A stretch of DNA of 64,000 nucleotides from Taibaiella sp. Lineage in GTDB: Bacteria > Bacteroidota > Bacteroidia > Chitinophagales > Chitinophagaceae. Every line of letters begins with the position of its first letter. Position 1 is the stretch's first letter. Below the pieces are notes generated by a model, which was given only the letters and a program-made list of their open reading frames with translations, had not been told where the DNA came from and ran no database searches. Positions 19,401 through 27,399 of the stretch are shown here, in pieces. Position numbers and translations under genes: made by a program. The DNA lies in contig JAHBTQ010000009.1 in assembly GCA_019638495.1 (NCBI GenBank), positions 62,001-126,000 of the forward strand. The letters are read 5' to 3'.

Positions 19401-20059
19401 ATTGGCTCATCTATACTGCTAGTACCATTGAGCGATATTGCGCTGGCGTCTTCATGATTGAACACAGCCTTCAGATTCGTTGCTGGCAGACCAGAATGCA
19501 ATGTCTCCATTTTCTGTCCACCGGCATGGTCATCATTGCCTATCGCACATATCATACGCGCTGCAAACGGTCTTGTTTCTGTCGCCTTGTTGTGCACCAC
19601 ATAGTATCCGTCATTCAGGTTGTCGTAGGGGTCTATGAAGGGCACATTGGCATCGCCCAGCACCACCGCATGAAAGCCGAGCTCTGTAAAGTCAAACTTC
19701 GCTGTGACGTTTTTGTTGTCTACCGCCTCGGCTGTAAACGTTCTGATGTCGGGGTACTGTGCCGCAAGGGATGCCGGCATCATTGGTGTTTCCCATACGC
19801 GAAATGCGCGGAACGAGCCATCCGGCATAGGCAGCTCCATTATACGTGCCTGGCTATAGTCCTGTGGCAGGGCCCACAACATAGCCTTCAGCGCCGCGAC
19901 ATCTGCCTTATACACCAGGTATTCTGATGGTGGCATGCGCAGCAATTCCTTAGCAGGAGCCTGTTCCTTTGCTACGCGCGTCCATACAGCATCCTTTGCA
20001 CTTGCAAGCTGCACTCCCGCGGTCAATAACAATGTGATACACGTAAAGAGTTTTTTCAT
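16454..20059 (-). CDS. secreted M12B/reprolysin-like metalloprotease with Ig-like domains and T9SS type A sorting domain
   Basis: 1201 residues. Residues 1-21 are a signal peptide and ~25-220 look like a propeptide region. The catalytic domain spans ~230-460, with the zinc motif HEMGHQFGSSH (~380, HExxHxxGxxH) followed by NNNVDGSCSG and a downstream ITIMDYAG segment acting as the Met-turn. After a beta-sandwich region come three BIG2-like Ig repeats (~690-950), each with the pattern TPSGTWSSSTPSVATVNASG / GVVTGVAAGTSTITYT, then two further Ig-type domains with QWIVNG / QWYVNA strands. The C-terminal ~75 residues (SVVPNPTKGTFIVKA ... VVTRLAVD) are a T9SS sorting domain. It should be a cell-surface or secreted endopeptidase. 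The DNA of the Ig repeats is internally repetitive (17250-17900). Confidence 0.9.
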   Translation of the reverse strand: MKKLFTCITLLLTAGVQLASAKDAVWTRVAKEQAPAKELLRMPPSEYLVYKADVAALKAMLWALPQDYSQARIMELPMPDGSFRAFRVWETPMMPASLAAQYPDIRTFTAEAVDNKNVTAKFDFTELGFHAVVLGDANVPFIDPYDNLNDGYYVVHNKATETRPFAARMICAIGNDDHAGGQKMETLHSGLPATNLKAVFNHEDASAISLNGTSSIDEPMALTASSSPTPIRRYDLALSANNFYCQAATGFPTPTIGQCLSAMTTSMNRVNGVYNRELSVQMNFVATENLIIWPTATGSANGPDPFNAINSNASSCLTQNQTECDTRIGSANYDIGHVFTTGAGGLASVGVVCNNSFKARGVTGSSVPVGDAFDIDYVCHEMGHQFGSSHTFNNNVDGSCSGNASMTHAYEPASGITIMDYAGICSPDNVARNSSPYFSANSLEQIVPLLSGSEGTCASSTPTTHPPVTIGGFIQTYNIPYKTPFELAGPTATGSGGDTAITYGWYQNNLGDFGLRLNQTHVFGPLFRSYQPVYTNARVFPANDSVIIGVYNHAGERMADTARYMTFKTVIRNIAAGMGAVLIPDDTVHLNVSSTGAANGYAGFVVTSQGTTGIVYTGGSTQTVTWNVVGTNLAPVSAANVDIFMSVDGGRTWPYTVGTFPNTGTASITVPNPAATSTTARFKVKGSGNVFFNINSRNFTVNPGTVTAPITGTFTVCVTSTTALADATPSGTWSSSTPSVATVNASGVVTGVAAGTSTITYTAASGAVTAVVTVLAVPAPGATTGSSLICMGTPESMTNGTPSGVWSSSNTSVATVSSGGVVTGVAPGTADISYTVTNGCGSGTAVHAVTVGAVTAVASITGATSVCPGSSTTLGNTTPSGVWSSSNPAVATISSTGDVTGVAAGTTTISYTVTNASGCVSAATVIFTVGSGGSLSVSVDPMPNDTVCTGQTITYVAVPAGAGPGATYQWIVNGIPVATGPTFTTTPANGDMVVVQMTATGACSGAATVSSTPITITVQAPLTNTVDISASATSIGAGDAVTFAAIAPNAGPAATYQWYVNATLIPGATNTTFTTTELADGQMVHCKVTSVEVCVTPKSVLSGGIVIHVASGINDMVGISSMSVVPNPTKGTFIVKANGVSDGAFIVVSNLLGQQVLSATAQSKNGKIEAQLSLPTGVARGIYFLTMTAGNEKVVTRLAVD

Positions 20060-20138
20060 GTCCCTTGTCTTTAAATAGGGTCTGAAATTAACGATTTGTC
20101 GTGAGAATAGGAAAATTCAGGGCATATACCAGCCACCC

Positions 20139-20176
20139 AAAAACGAACATGGCCCATCCTTCCGGACGGGCCATGT
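20139..20176 (-). terminator. rho-independent terminator of the aconitase gene
   Basis: Stem ACATGGCCC / GGGCCATGT (20147-20155 and 20168-20176), extended by TCC/GGA around a four-base loop with one internal mismatch. Read on the minus strand it runs into a T-rich stretch at 20139-20143. Confidence 0.7.
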
Positions 20177-20200
20177 AATAGATACTCGTTACGCTGAACC

Positions 20201-22468
20201 TTAGTTCTTCGCAAACTCTGAGCGGATAACGTTCAGGGCGCCACCGGCCTTGAACCATTCTATCTGCTGTTCGTTGTAAGTGTGGTTCACCTTTATTTCC
20301 TCGCTGGTGCCGTCTTTGTGGTTCAGCACCACAGTAAGCTGCGTACCCGGAGTGAAGCTGGTAAGACCGTTCACGTCTATGGTGTCGTCTTCCTGTATGC
20401 GGTCATAGTCTGCCTTGTCTGCAAACGTGATGGCCAGCATACCCTGCTTCTTCAGGTTTGTTTCGTGTATACGGGCAAAGCTCTTCACCAGTATCACATT
20501 TACGCCCAGGTGGCGTGGCTCCATCGCTGCGTGCTCGCGGCTGCTGCCCTCACCATAGTTTTCGTCGCCTACTACTATGCTGCCAATGCCTGCTGCCTTG
20601 TATGCGCGCTGCACTTTCGGCACCTCGTCATAGCTGCCATCCAGCTGGTTCTTCACCTTGTTAGTCTCCATGTTGTAAGCGTTTACTGCGCCTATCAGCA
20701 TGTTGTTTGAGATGTTGTCCAGGTGGCCACGGAATTTCAACCATGGGCCGGCCATAGATATGTGGTCGGTAGTGCACTTGCCATATGCCTTTATCAGCAG
20801 TTTCAGACCGCTGTAGTTCATTCCGTTCCATGCGGCAAATGGTTCCAGCAGTTGCAGGCGGTCGCTTGTAGGGCTTACTATCACCTGTACTTTAGAACCG
20901 TCTGCTGCCGGTGCATCATAACCCGGATCGTCAACAGCAAAGCCACGTGGAGGCATCTCAAAGCCCTGTGGCTCATCCAGCATCACCTCTTCGCCCTGCT
21001 CGTTCTTCAGCTTATCCTTCAGCGGATTGAAAGACAGGCTGCCGGAGATAGCGAATGCGGTAACTATTTCAGGAGAGGCAACGAATGCGTGTGTAGATGA
21101 CAGGCCGTCATTACGCTTAGCAAAGTTGCGGTTGAAGGAAGTAACGATCGTGTTCTTCTTGCTAGGGTCGTTTACGTGGCGCGCCCACTGGCCTATGCAA
21201 GGTCCGCAGGCATTTGCGAGCACTACACCGCCCATCTGGTCAAATGTGCCCAGGAAGCCATCGCGCTCTATAGTAAAGCGCACCATTTCCGATCCCGGAG
21301 TGATGGTGAACTCGCTCTTAGCCTTCAGGCCCTTAGCCATAGCGTTCTTAGCTATGAATGCCGAGCGGCTGATGTCTTCGTAAGAAGAGTTGGTACAAGA
21401 GCCTATCAGGGCCACTTCTACCGCATCAGGCCAGCCGTGCTCTTTTACCGCAGCAGCCATCTGGCTGATCGGTGTAGCCAGATCCGGAGTGAATGGGCCG
21501 TTTACATATGGCTCCAGCTCATCCAGGTTTATTTCTATCAGTTGGTCGTAGTACTCAGCAGGGTTGTTATACACTTCCTGGTCAGGACGCAGGTCGGTAG
21601 ATACTGCATTAGCCAGCTCAGCTACATCAGCACGGTTTGTGCCACGCAGGTAGTCCGCCATCTTAGGGTCGTAGGCAAACAGCGAACATGTAGCGCCAAT
21701 TTCAGCACCCATGTTACAGATAGTAGCCTTACCTGTGCAGCTAAGGCTGTCAGCGCCGTCGCCAAAGTATTCTACGATAGCGCCTGTACCACCCTTTACG
21801 GTAAGGATACCTGCTACCTTCAGAATGATGTCTTTTGCAGATGTCCAGCCACTCATTTTGCCGGTCAGCTTCACACCTATCAGTTTAGGCATTTTCAGCT
21901 CCCATGGCAGGCCTGCCATTACGTCTACCGCATCAGCGCCGCCCACGCCTATGGCTATCATGCCCAGGCCACCCGCGTTTGGAGTGTGGCTGTCTGTACC
22001 TATCATCATACCACCGGGGAAAGCATAGTTTTCAAGCACCACCTGGTGAATGATACCTGCACCTGCGCGCCAGAAGCCAATTCCGTATTTGTTAGATATT
22101 GACGCAAGGAAGTCATACACCTCTTTGTTCACGTCTACCGCTGTTGCAAGGTCGGCAGCAGCGCCTACTTTCGCCTGTATCAGGTGGTCGCAGTGCACTG
22201 TGCTCGGCACAGCCACCTTGTCGCGGCCACATGTGCTGAACTGCAGCAGCGCCATCTGCGCCGTTGCATCCTGCATTGCCACACGGTCAGGAGAGAAGTT
22301 TACGTAGTCCTTGCCACGGGTATATGCCGCGCCCGGAGTCTCGTAAGAGTGAGCGTAAAGGATTTTTTCTGCGAGCGTGAGCGGGCGCCCCAGTAGCTTA
22401 CGTGCCGCGGACACCTTGCCGGGCAACTGCTCATAAATCTTGCGGATCAGTTCAATATCAAATGCCAT
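20201..22468 (-). CDS. acn: aconitate hydratase, mitochondrial-type
   Basis: 755 residues, the length of the mitochondrial-type aconitases (bacterial AcnA and AcnB are ~860-900). It interconverts citrate and isocitrate in the TCA cycle. The [4Fe-4S] ligands are visible: Cys in LIGSCTNSSYED (~355) and the pair in ANACGPCIGQW (~420-423). Other landmarks are IGTDSHTPNAGGLGM, FNRNFAKRNDG and the C-terminal swivel-domain motif GDENYGEGSSREHAAMEPR. The N-terminal GRPLTLAEKILYAHS is typical. A TAATTTTG box lies at 22498-22505 on the same strand and a terminator follows, so it is a single-gene unit. Confidence 0.96.
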   Translation of the reverse strand: MAFDIELIRKIYEQLPGKVSAARKLLGRPLTLAEKILYAHSYETPGAAYTRGKDYVNFSPDRVAMQDATAQMALLQFSTCGRDKVAVPSTVHCDHLIQAKVGAAADLATAVDVNKEVYDFLASISNKYGIGFWRAGAGIIHQVVLENYAFPGGMMIGTDSHTPNAGGLGMIAIGVGGADAVDVMAGLPWELKMPKLIGVKLTGKMSGWTSAKDIILKVAGILTVKGGTGAIVEYFGDGADSLSCTGKATICNMGAEIGATCSLFAYDPKMADYLRGTNRADVAELANAVSTDLRPDQEVYNNPAEYYDQLIEINLDELEPYVNGPFTPDLATPISQMAAAVKEHGWPDAVEVALIGSCTNSSYEDISRSAFIAKNAMAKGLKAKSEFTITPGSEMVRFTIERDGFLGTFDQMGGVVLANACGPCIGQWARHVNDPSKKNTIVTSFNRNFAKRNDGLSSTHAFVASPEIVTAFAISGSLSFNPLKDKLKNEQGEEVMLDEPQGFEMPPRGFAVDDPGYDAPAADGSKVQVIVSPTSDRLQLLEPFAAWNGMNYSGLKLLIKAYGKCTTDHISMAGPWLKFRGHLDNISNNMLIGAVNAYNMETNKVKNQLDGSYDEVPKVQRAYKAAGIGSIVVGDENYGEGSSREHAAMEPRHLGVNVILVKSFARIHETNLKKQGMLAITFADKADYDRIQEDDTIDVNGLTSFTPGTQLTVVLNHKDGTSEEIKVNHTYNEQQIEWFKAGGALNVIRSEFAKN

Positions 22469-22497
22469 TGTATGGAATTAAGTACTTTTTGAGGTCG

Positions 22498-22505
22498 CAA
22501 AATTA
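22498..22505 (-). promoter_or_regulatory. TAATTTTG -7 box of the aconitase gene
   Basis: TAnnTTTG match on the minus strand, 29 bp before the aconitase ATG. No TTTG is seen at the -33 position. Confidence 0.4.
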
Positions 22506-22572
22506 CCGATTCTGCAACAGAAACTGAAATAATAGATGTAAATGCGCTCGCAAAAACCGTGTTACATATTCG

Positions 22573-22690
22573 TTTTTAACCGCAGAGGACGCAAAGGACC
22601 GCAAAGACTCGCAGAGAACCACTGTCTACCGCCGCTTTTTCTAAGCTTTGCGCCTCCTTTGCGACCTCTTCGCGCGCTTTGCGGTTAAAG
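22573..22690. repeat. imperfect inverted repeat built from ACCGCAAAG / CGCAAAGG units
   Basis: The left arm (22573-22616, starting TTTTTAACCGCAGAGGACGC) and the right arm (22644-22690, ending GCTTTGCGGTTAAAG) are imperfect reverse complements separated by ~27 bp. Each arm carries several CGCAAAG words in loose tandem. Similar GCAAAG-rich palindromes are, to my knowledge, scattered between genes in several phyla. It could form a long hairpin just upstream of the glycosylase gene. Confidence 0.6.
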
Positions 22691-22708
22691 CTTGCTATAT
22701 TTAGTATC

Positions 22709-23311
22709 ATGGAACCTCACATCCTCCACCTTTCCAAAGACAAAAAACTCGCTCCCATACTGGCCACTGTAGAGCCCTACCTGCTGAAGAAGCGCAAAAA
22801 CGTGTGCCTGCGCCTGTGCGCCTCCATCATGAGCCAGCAACTATCTACCAAGGTGGCTGAGGTATTTTACAAACGCTTCCTTCTTCTGTTTGACGGCAAG
22901 GAACCCACACCCCAACAGATAGCCGACACACCATTTGAGACACTACGCGGCATAGGCCTCTCCAACGCCAAGGCCAGCTATGTATTGAACGTGGCCAACT
23001 ACTTCATAGAGCATAGCATTACCGACAAAATGCTCTACAAAATGCAGCCCGAGGAAGTGATGGAACTGCTGCTGCCCATAAAGGGAGTGGGCCGGTGGAC
23101 GGTAGAAATGCTGCTGATGTTCACCCTCGGCTTTGAAGATGTCTTCCCTCCGGACGACCTGGGCATACAGCAGGCAATGGCTAAAATCTACAAGCTGGAC
23201 ATTACCGACAAAAAAGCCCTCCGCGACCGCATGCTAAAAATTTCCGCCAAATGGACACCCTACCGCACACAGGCGTGTTTCTATTTGTGGAGGTATAAGG
23301 ATGGTAACTAA
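22709..23311 (+). CDS. DNA-3-methyladenine glycosylase II family (AlkA-type, HhH-GPD)
   Basis: 200 residues from the ATG at 22709; the open frame extends to a TTG at 22679, inside the upstream palindrome, and I reject that. It is the compact form of the family without the N-terminal TBP-like domain. The helix-hairpin-helix LLPIKGVGRWTVEMLLMF (~128-145) and the catalytic Asp in DVFPPDDLGIQ (~155) are clear. The ASIMSQQLSTKVAE helix (~38-51) is also conserved. It excises alkylated bases (3-methyladenine and similar) from DNA as the first step of base-excision repair. A solitary gene; the start codon is ~19 bp after a large inverted repeat. Confidence 0.88.
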   Translation: MEPHILHLSKDKKLAPILATVEPYLLKKRKNVCLRLCASIMSQQLSTKVAEVFYKRFLLLFDGKEPTPQQIADTPFETLRGIGLSNAKASYVLNVANYFIEHSITDKMLYKMQPEEVMELLLPIKGVGRWTVEMLLMFTLGFEDVFPPDDLGIQQAMAKIYKLDITDKKALRDRMLKISAKWTPYRTQACFYLWRYKDGN

Positions 23312-23345
23312 GTCATAAGTCGCGAGTGCGCTTGGAGGTACCAGC

Positions 23346-24632
23346 CTAGTGTTGCACTACAAATTTGTGTGTCTCTGCAAAATCAGCGTTGGAAATATTA
23401 AGAAAATAGATGCCGTCTGCCAACTCACCTGCCAGAGCAATTTTCGTATCAATAGCTCCATCTGAAAGAGTGGCTGGGAAGCTACCCCGTACGCGACCTG
23501 TTACGTCTACAACATTTATTAGCACTTCGTCATAAGCACCATGTGTCTTTATGATTCCCTCTATTCGAAAGTTGCCATCATTTATTGTTGGCAAAACTAA
23601 TATTGTGTTGCCTTTCATCACATCTGCCACAGCGGTAGCGGCTGATATTCTCCTCGTTTGGGAACATTCGCCCTCTGAGAAATAGATAACCCCTGAGCCA
23701 TCAACTGCGATGCTGCCCGGCACCCACACTTGTGCTGCAGTTGCGGGGCCGCCATTTCCCGCACAGCCCGCAGTGCCAGTGCCCGCAACGGTAGTCAAAA
23801 TTCCGGCTGCGTTGATCTTTCTTATCCTAAAAGTAAAATCAGCAAAAAAGATATTCCCGGAATTATCCACCGTAATGGTGTGGGGCTGTGTGATGTCTGC
23901 GGCTATTGCTGCAGTACCATCGGCAGAAGCACCTGCAGCGCCTGTACCCGCAATGGTGCTGATGATTCCAGATGGATCTATCTTTCGCACCCTGTTGTTC
24001 AACCTGTCGGCCAGCAACAGATTGCCCGACATATCTACCACCAATGATTGTACCAGATTGATAAGCGCAAGTGTAGCCGGCCCACCGTCGCCACTGTAGC
24101 CATACATGCTGCCGCCGGCCACAGTAGTTATAATACCGGATGCGCTCACTTTCCTTATTTGCGGTCCATTGCAGAAATAAACATCGCCGGCTGCTGTGGC
24201 AGCAATACCCGACATTGGCGATATCTGCGCCGCTGTTGCCGGGCCACCATCACCGGTAGTACCGGCCACCCCGGTACCGGCTATTGTAGAGATAATGCCG
24301 GAGGCGCTCACTTTCCTTAGCCTGGCAGTCGAATCGAGGAAGTAAATGTTTCCTGCCCCATCTAACGTTATTGCGCCCCGACTGTAGATCTGGGCTGCTG
24401 TTGCAGGCCCGCCGTCTCCACTATAGCCTCCGGTGCCGGTACCGGCTACGGTGGTTATTACACCGCCTGTGGTTTTCTTTTTTATAGTTGTGGCGTCGCA
24501 AAAATAAATATTGCCGGAAGCGTCTGCTGCCAACTCGGCAACGGGCAATGTGGTGCTATTAATGACCTGTGCCAGGGCAACTGATGAGCATAGTAATGAT
24601 AACAGACCGGTAAGAATCTTTTTCGTGAGCAT
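23346..24632 (-). CDS. secreted NHL-repeat beta-propeller protein with T9SS type A sorting domain
   Basis: 428 residues. Residues 1-21 are a signal peptide (ending VALAQ). Five to six NHL-type blades fill ~25-340, each with a GxGGYSGDGGPATAAQ element, a strand like GNIYFxD and a closing RKVSASGIISTIAGTG. C-terminal residues ~345-428 form a T9SS sorting domain (VLPTINDGNFRIEG ... ETHKFVVQH). NHL propellers generally bind protein, carbohydrate or RNA surfaces; no catalytic residue is evident, so a surface-binding role is the best guess. The repeats are also visible in the DNA at intervals of ~160-190 bp. Confidence 0.85.
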   Translation of the reverse strand: MLTKKILTGLLSLLCSSVALAQVINSTTLPVAELAADASGNIYFCDATTIKKKTTGGVITTVAGTGTGGYSGDGGPATAAQIYSRGAITLDGAGNIYFLDSTARLRKVSASGIISTIAGTGVAGTTGDGGPATAAQISPMSGIAATAAGDVYFCNGPQIRKVSASGIITTVAGGSMYGYSGDGGPATLALINLVQSLVVDMSGNLLLADRLNNRVRKIDPSGIISTIAGTGAAGASADGTAAIAADITQPHTITVDNSGNIFFADFTFRIRKINAAGILTTVAGTGTAGCAGNGGPATAAQVWVPGSIAVDGSGVIYFSEGECSQTRRISAATAVADVMKGNTILVLPTINDGNFRIEGIIKTHGAYDEVLINVVDVTGRVRGSFPATLSDGAIDTKIALAGELADGIYFLNISNADFAETHKFVVQH

Positions 24633-24748
24633 ATTTTTCTGAATTAAGTTGTATTAGTTAGACCGCTGCGGCATGCCAAGGGTTGGAAAAAACTTACACT
24701 TTCTAAAAAATAGTTTTGCGAGAGAGTACTACTGAAATATCCTCGCCA

Positions 24749-25070
24749 CTTCCGACTTCTGCTACTTGTTTGCAAACCGGAAGTCTTTGACTAACCAGTT
24801 GATTATCAACCATCATTACTTCCGACCACTTCCGTTTTACTTCCGCTTTTTGCGGGTTGCTTGCGGCTTTCAAAATTATCTGAACCAGGATTTTTAGGAT
24901 TTCAGGATGATAGGATTGGGTTTACAAGGATACGAAACAACTTCCGACTTCCGGTTGTGTTTGAAGTCGGAAGCATTTAGGTAAGATGTTGAAAATCAAT
25001 GACTACTACTTCTGCTACCTTCCGATTCACTTCCGACTTTTGCCGGTTGCTGCAGGTGAATTTCCGAAGG
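24749..25070. repeat. CTTCCG/CGGAAG hairpin repeats, two long direct copies
   Basis: Two units of ~75 bp are similar in order: (G)TTGATTATCAAC/(G)TTGAAAATCAATGA, then several ACTTCCG words, then CTTTTTGCGGGTTGC/CTTTTGCCGGTTGC. They run 24797-24872 and 24985-25052. Between them CTTCCGACTTC (24941-24951) and GAAGTCGGAAG (24963-24973) make a perfect 11-bp stem. A related copy lies at 62061-62225. Confidence 0.65.
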
Positions 25071-25329
25071 AGAAATCGCGAGTGGACACAAGGTTTGCAG
25101 TTTTCTTTAAGAACACAATGCCGGTAACCATGTGATTGCGCTACACTTTACTTCCCACTTTTTGAAAAAGTTTTTTCCAATTTCAAAATTGCGCACAAAA
25201 ATTGCGCACATTGACATTGATTCACAACGGCCTGCGCAACATTCTACAACGCAAAACTTCCCAAAAACCTCCCACTTTTCTCACAGCACTTCCCGTTTTT
25301 TTTCCCGGTGGTGGGAAGTTGTCTGAAGC

Positions 25330-25352
25330 CCGCCTACCGGCCGGGCAGGCAG
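25330..25352. repeat. short GC-rich palindrome
   Basis: CGCCTACCGGCCGGGCAGGC, a near-perfect palindrome around CCGGCCGG in an otherwise AT-leaning stretch. Very similar elements (CTGCCTGCCGGCAGGCAG-like) are, from memory, frequent between genes in Bacteroidota. Coordinates are approximate at the edges. Confidence 0.5.
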
Positions 25353-25538
25353 AATGGTCAGGATTTTGAGATTCACAGAATTGATCTCAAATCACCTCAA
25401 CCGTTCGCCCTTCTTCCGCGCTACAAAGGTATTGCGGCCATTTAGTGGGAGCAAAAAATGGGCGGGGAAGATATCAACATTTTGAAGCGCCCTCGCGCTG
25501 CGTAATGCAGGCGTAATGCTAGTGACAGTTAGGAGTGG

Positions 25539-26222
25539 CTATTTGCTTGTTACGCTCATGGAATCTATATCCGATCTTTTGTAAATTCTTGTAGCTTTCT
25601 GTAGTTTATCGTAAACGAATAAAAAATTCTTAGTCTCGCCGACAAATATCCGAGTTTTATCAGTTTGAACTTTCGTAGTTCGGTATGTGAATTCAATTTG
25701 AGCAACACCGCCCTGCGCAACTGTAATTTCCATTTGCTTTCTGGACACCTGTTGAATCAAACCGACGGCCAATAAAAACCAATAACAACAAGCAAAGTAT
25801 TTTACGTAAGGCAAAAGTCGCGACTCCTTTTTTTTGACAATGTCATAGATCATGAAGGTGGAGCCAAGGCCCATGAAAATAAAAAATGAGACTTCAATAC
25901 GGTATTCTTGCGGCAGTTGAAACCAGGAAACGCTTAAAAGCAACAACATCACAAAAGACCGCAATATCCTAACTGACTTGGGACTAAGATCGTCGACATC
26001 AAGAAATAGAACTAAAGAGATAAATGAGAAATAGATGATGTTTGTTACACGGTCTGCAACTTTTAGAATAGACGACAGAAAACCCAACAGAATTTCGGAA
26101 GTTTCAACATAATTGTAGATATCAATGCTTAAGTTGGAATAGTAAAATGTCAAGCTACAAAAGCTCAACACAACCACGACTACATACAGAATCGGCAGCA
26201 ATTCCACAACACGCTTGAACAT
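25539..26222 (-). CDS. membrane protein of unknown function (paralogue of the divergent neighbour)
   Basis: 227 residues. About four to five transmembrane helices (~8-27, 45-60, 62-78, 88-105, 113-130, 138-155) are followed by a ~70-residue soluble tail rich in beta strands (QIEFTYRTTKV, KNFLFVYDKL, KATRIYKRSDID). The N-terminal segment, KRVVELLPILYVVVVVLSF then YYSNLSIDIYNYVETSEILLGF, resembles the N-terminus of the divergently transcribed protein at 26390-27271, and both end in a strand-rich tail. The DNA is more AT-rich than its surroundings. I do not recognise a characterised family. Confidence 0.6.
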   Translation of the reverse strand: MFKRVVELLPILYVVVVVLSFCSLTFYYSNLSIDIYNYVETSEILLGFLSSILKVADRVTNIIYFSFISLVLFLDVDDLSPKSVRILRSFVMLLLLSVSWFQLPQEYRIEVSFFIFMGLGSTFMIYDIVKKKESRLLPYVKYFACCYWFLLAVGLIQQVSRKQMEITVAQGGVAQIEFTYRTTKVQTDKTRIFVGETKNFLFVYDKLQKATRIYKRSDIDSMSVTSK

Positions 26223-26389
26223 TCGTCGAAAATTAGCAGTCCATTTATTTGATAATTAATGGGGCCAAGTGAATTTTAAGATAAAGCCATCAATTACCAT
26301 ATTTTCGAAAATTCTAAATCGAATTACAGTCACGAAAACTTCGCCAATCAAATATATACTACCTTCATCTTAATCCCCACTTTTGTATA

Positions 26390-27271
26390 ATGATAGAGAA
26401 AGGAAAAAAAATTTTCGACTTATCGGTTAAGGCCTTACCTCTTATGTACATTCTGGGCTTTTGTGTTATTAATGGCCACTTAAGCAATTTCAGTTACAGT
26501 GAGTACAACATTCTAAGTGTAGCATATCTTAAAGCTGGAGTTTTCTTTGCCTGCTTCGTGCTGACCTATGTCGTCATGACCTATTATTCGTTTACGAAGG
26601 AAACCATGACTGATAATCTATTAAAAGCGTGGCCATCAATGCTGCACTCGTTGTACTACTACTTGTTCATCACCTCTTTAATTGCCGTTTTACTTCCCAA
26701 GGAAGACAACTTAACGCACCCAAACACACATAGCAGCGTTTTATTTCTTGTTGCGACGATAGGCTTCGTGCATTACTATTTTTTTATAACAGCCGGATTC
26801 GTTATTAAGAAAATTGTCCAGCGCAGCATAGTGCTTTATTATATAATGCTATGTGCTCCTTTTGGACTTTTTCTCGGCTATCAAGTTTACTATCATCCAA
26901 TTGTGCGGGTCATATCACTTTTGGGATTTGCGATATACATATTTAGTTTTTTGACTTTTGGCGAAATTGGTGATGGCAACTACTCTGTCAGAGTGATTAC
27001 AGATGCTTTTCTACTAATAATAATAGCATTCTTTTTTGGCAAATACGCATACTGTAAGATTCCGATGAGCTATGGCGGAGGAAAAGCACTCAAAATCGTA
27101 GGAGCAACAACGGTTGACATTTCGAAACACGATTCAGTTGCAAATCTTGACACTTTCGATCTATTACATGAGAATGAGCAGATATACCTACTTAGAACTG
27201 CCAACGGGAACATTTTGCAAGTCCAAAAATCTGAAATGCGCGTACTCATAATGTGCGTGAACAGCAACTAA
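26390..27271 (+). CDS. membrane protein of unknown function (paralogue of the divergent neighbour)
   Basis: 293 residues with about seven transmembrane segments and a C-terminal soluble part (~225-293) with short strands (QIYLLRTANGNILQVQKSEM). The N-terminus (KALPLMYILGFCVINGHLSNFSYSEYNILSVAYLKAGVFF) has a basic amphipathic start, the LPxxY(I/V)LG helix and a LSxFxxSxYNxLxxxYLxAG segment that I have seen in uncharacterised bacterial membrane proteins. The tail appears equivalent to the last third of the divergent neighbour, where a short sequence reads a residue-by-residue value-like strand (FLFVYDK versus IYLLRTA). AT-rich codon use suggests a different origin from the flanks. Function unknown. 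Confidence 0.6.
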   Translation: MIEKGKKIFDLSVKALPLMYILGFCVINGHLSNFSYSEYNILSVAYLKAGVFFACFVLTYVVMTYYSFTKETMTDNLLKAWPSMLHSLYYYLFITSLIAVLLPKEDNLTHPNTHSSVLFLVATIGFVHYYFFITAGFVIKKIVQRSIVLYYIMLCAPFGLFLGYQVYYHPIVRVISLLGFAIYIFSFLTFGEIGDGNYSVRVITDAFLLIIIAFFFGKYAYCKIPMSYGGGKALKIVGATTVDISKHDSVANLDTFDLLHENEQIYLLRTANGNILQVQKSEMRVLIMCVNSN

Positions 27272-27399
27272 TAGAAGCTCACTTAGTAATGATTGTACAA
27301 CCAGAATAGTCCTAATACAGCCCACTTAGTGCTAAGAGCAAATGGCGAAAACCACCACAAGAATCCTACGAAGATGCGCAACAAAACAATTGCCCCCAC

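Larger units (their letters stand above)
24633..25538. other. 906-bp intergenic stretch without a credible gene, filled with repeats
   Basis: No open frame here has coding character; the one 64-codon frame at 25132-25326 is rich in S/H/T/F and looks like chance. The stretch holds three kinds of repeat: CTTCCG-type hairpin units (24749-25070); a GGATTT-rich segment (24890-24935, TCTGAACCAGGATTTTTAGG) of a sort commonly seen between genes in Bacteroidota; and a GC-rich palindrome at 25330-25352. The first ~90 bp may hold the promoter of the NHL gene. Confidence 0.6.

Noticed and set aside
21176..22102. 308-codon frame opposite the aconitase gene
   Set aside because: It is the antisense shadow of a strongly conserved gene; its product is Cys/His/Tyr-rich without any family signature.
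25132..25326. 64-codon ORF in the repeat-rich intergenic stretch
   Set aside because: Composition (many S, H, T, F, Q) follows the underlying low-complexity DNA; no start signal and no resemblance to a protein family.
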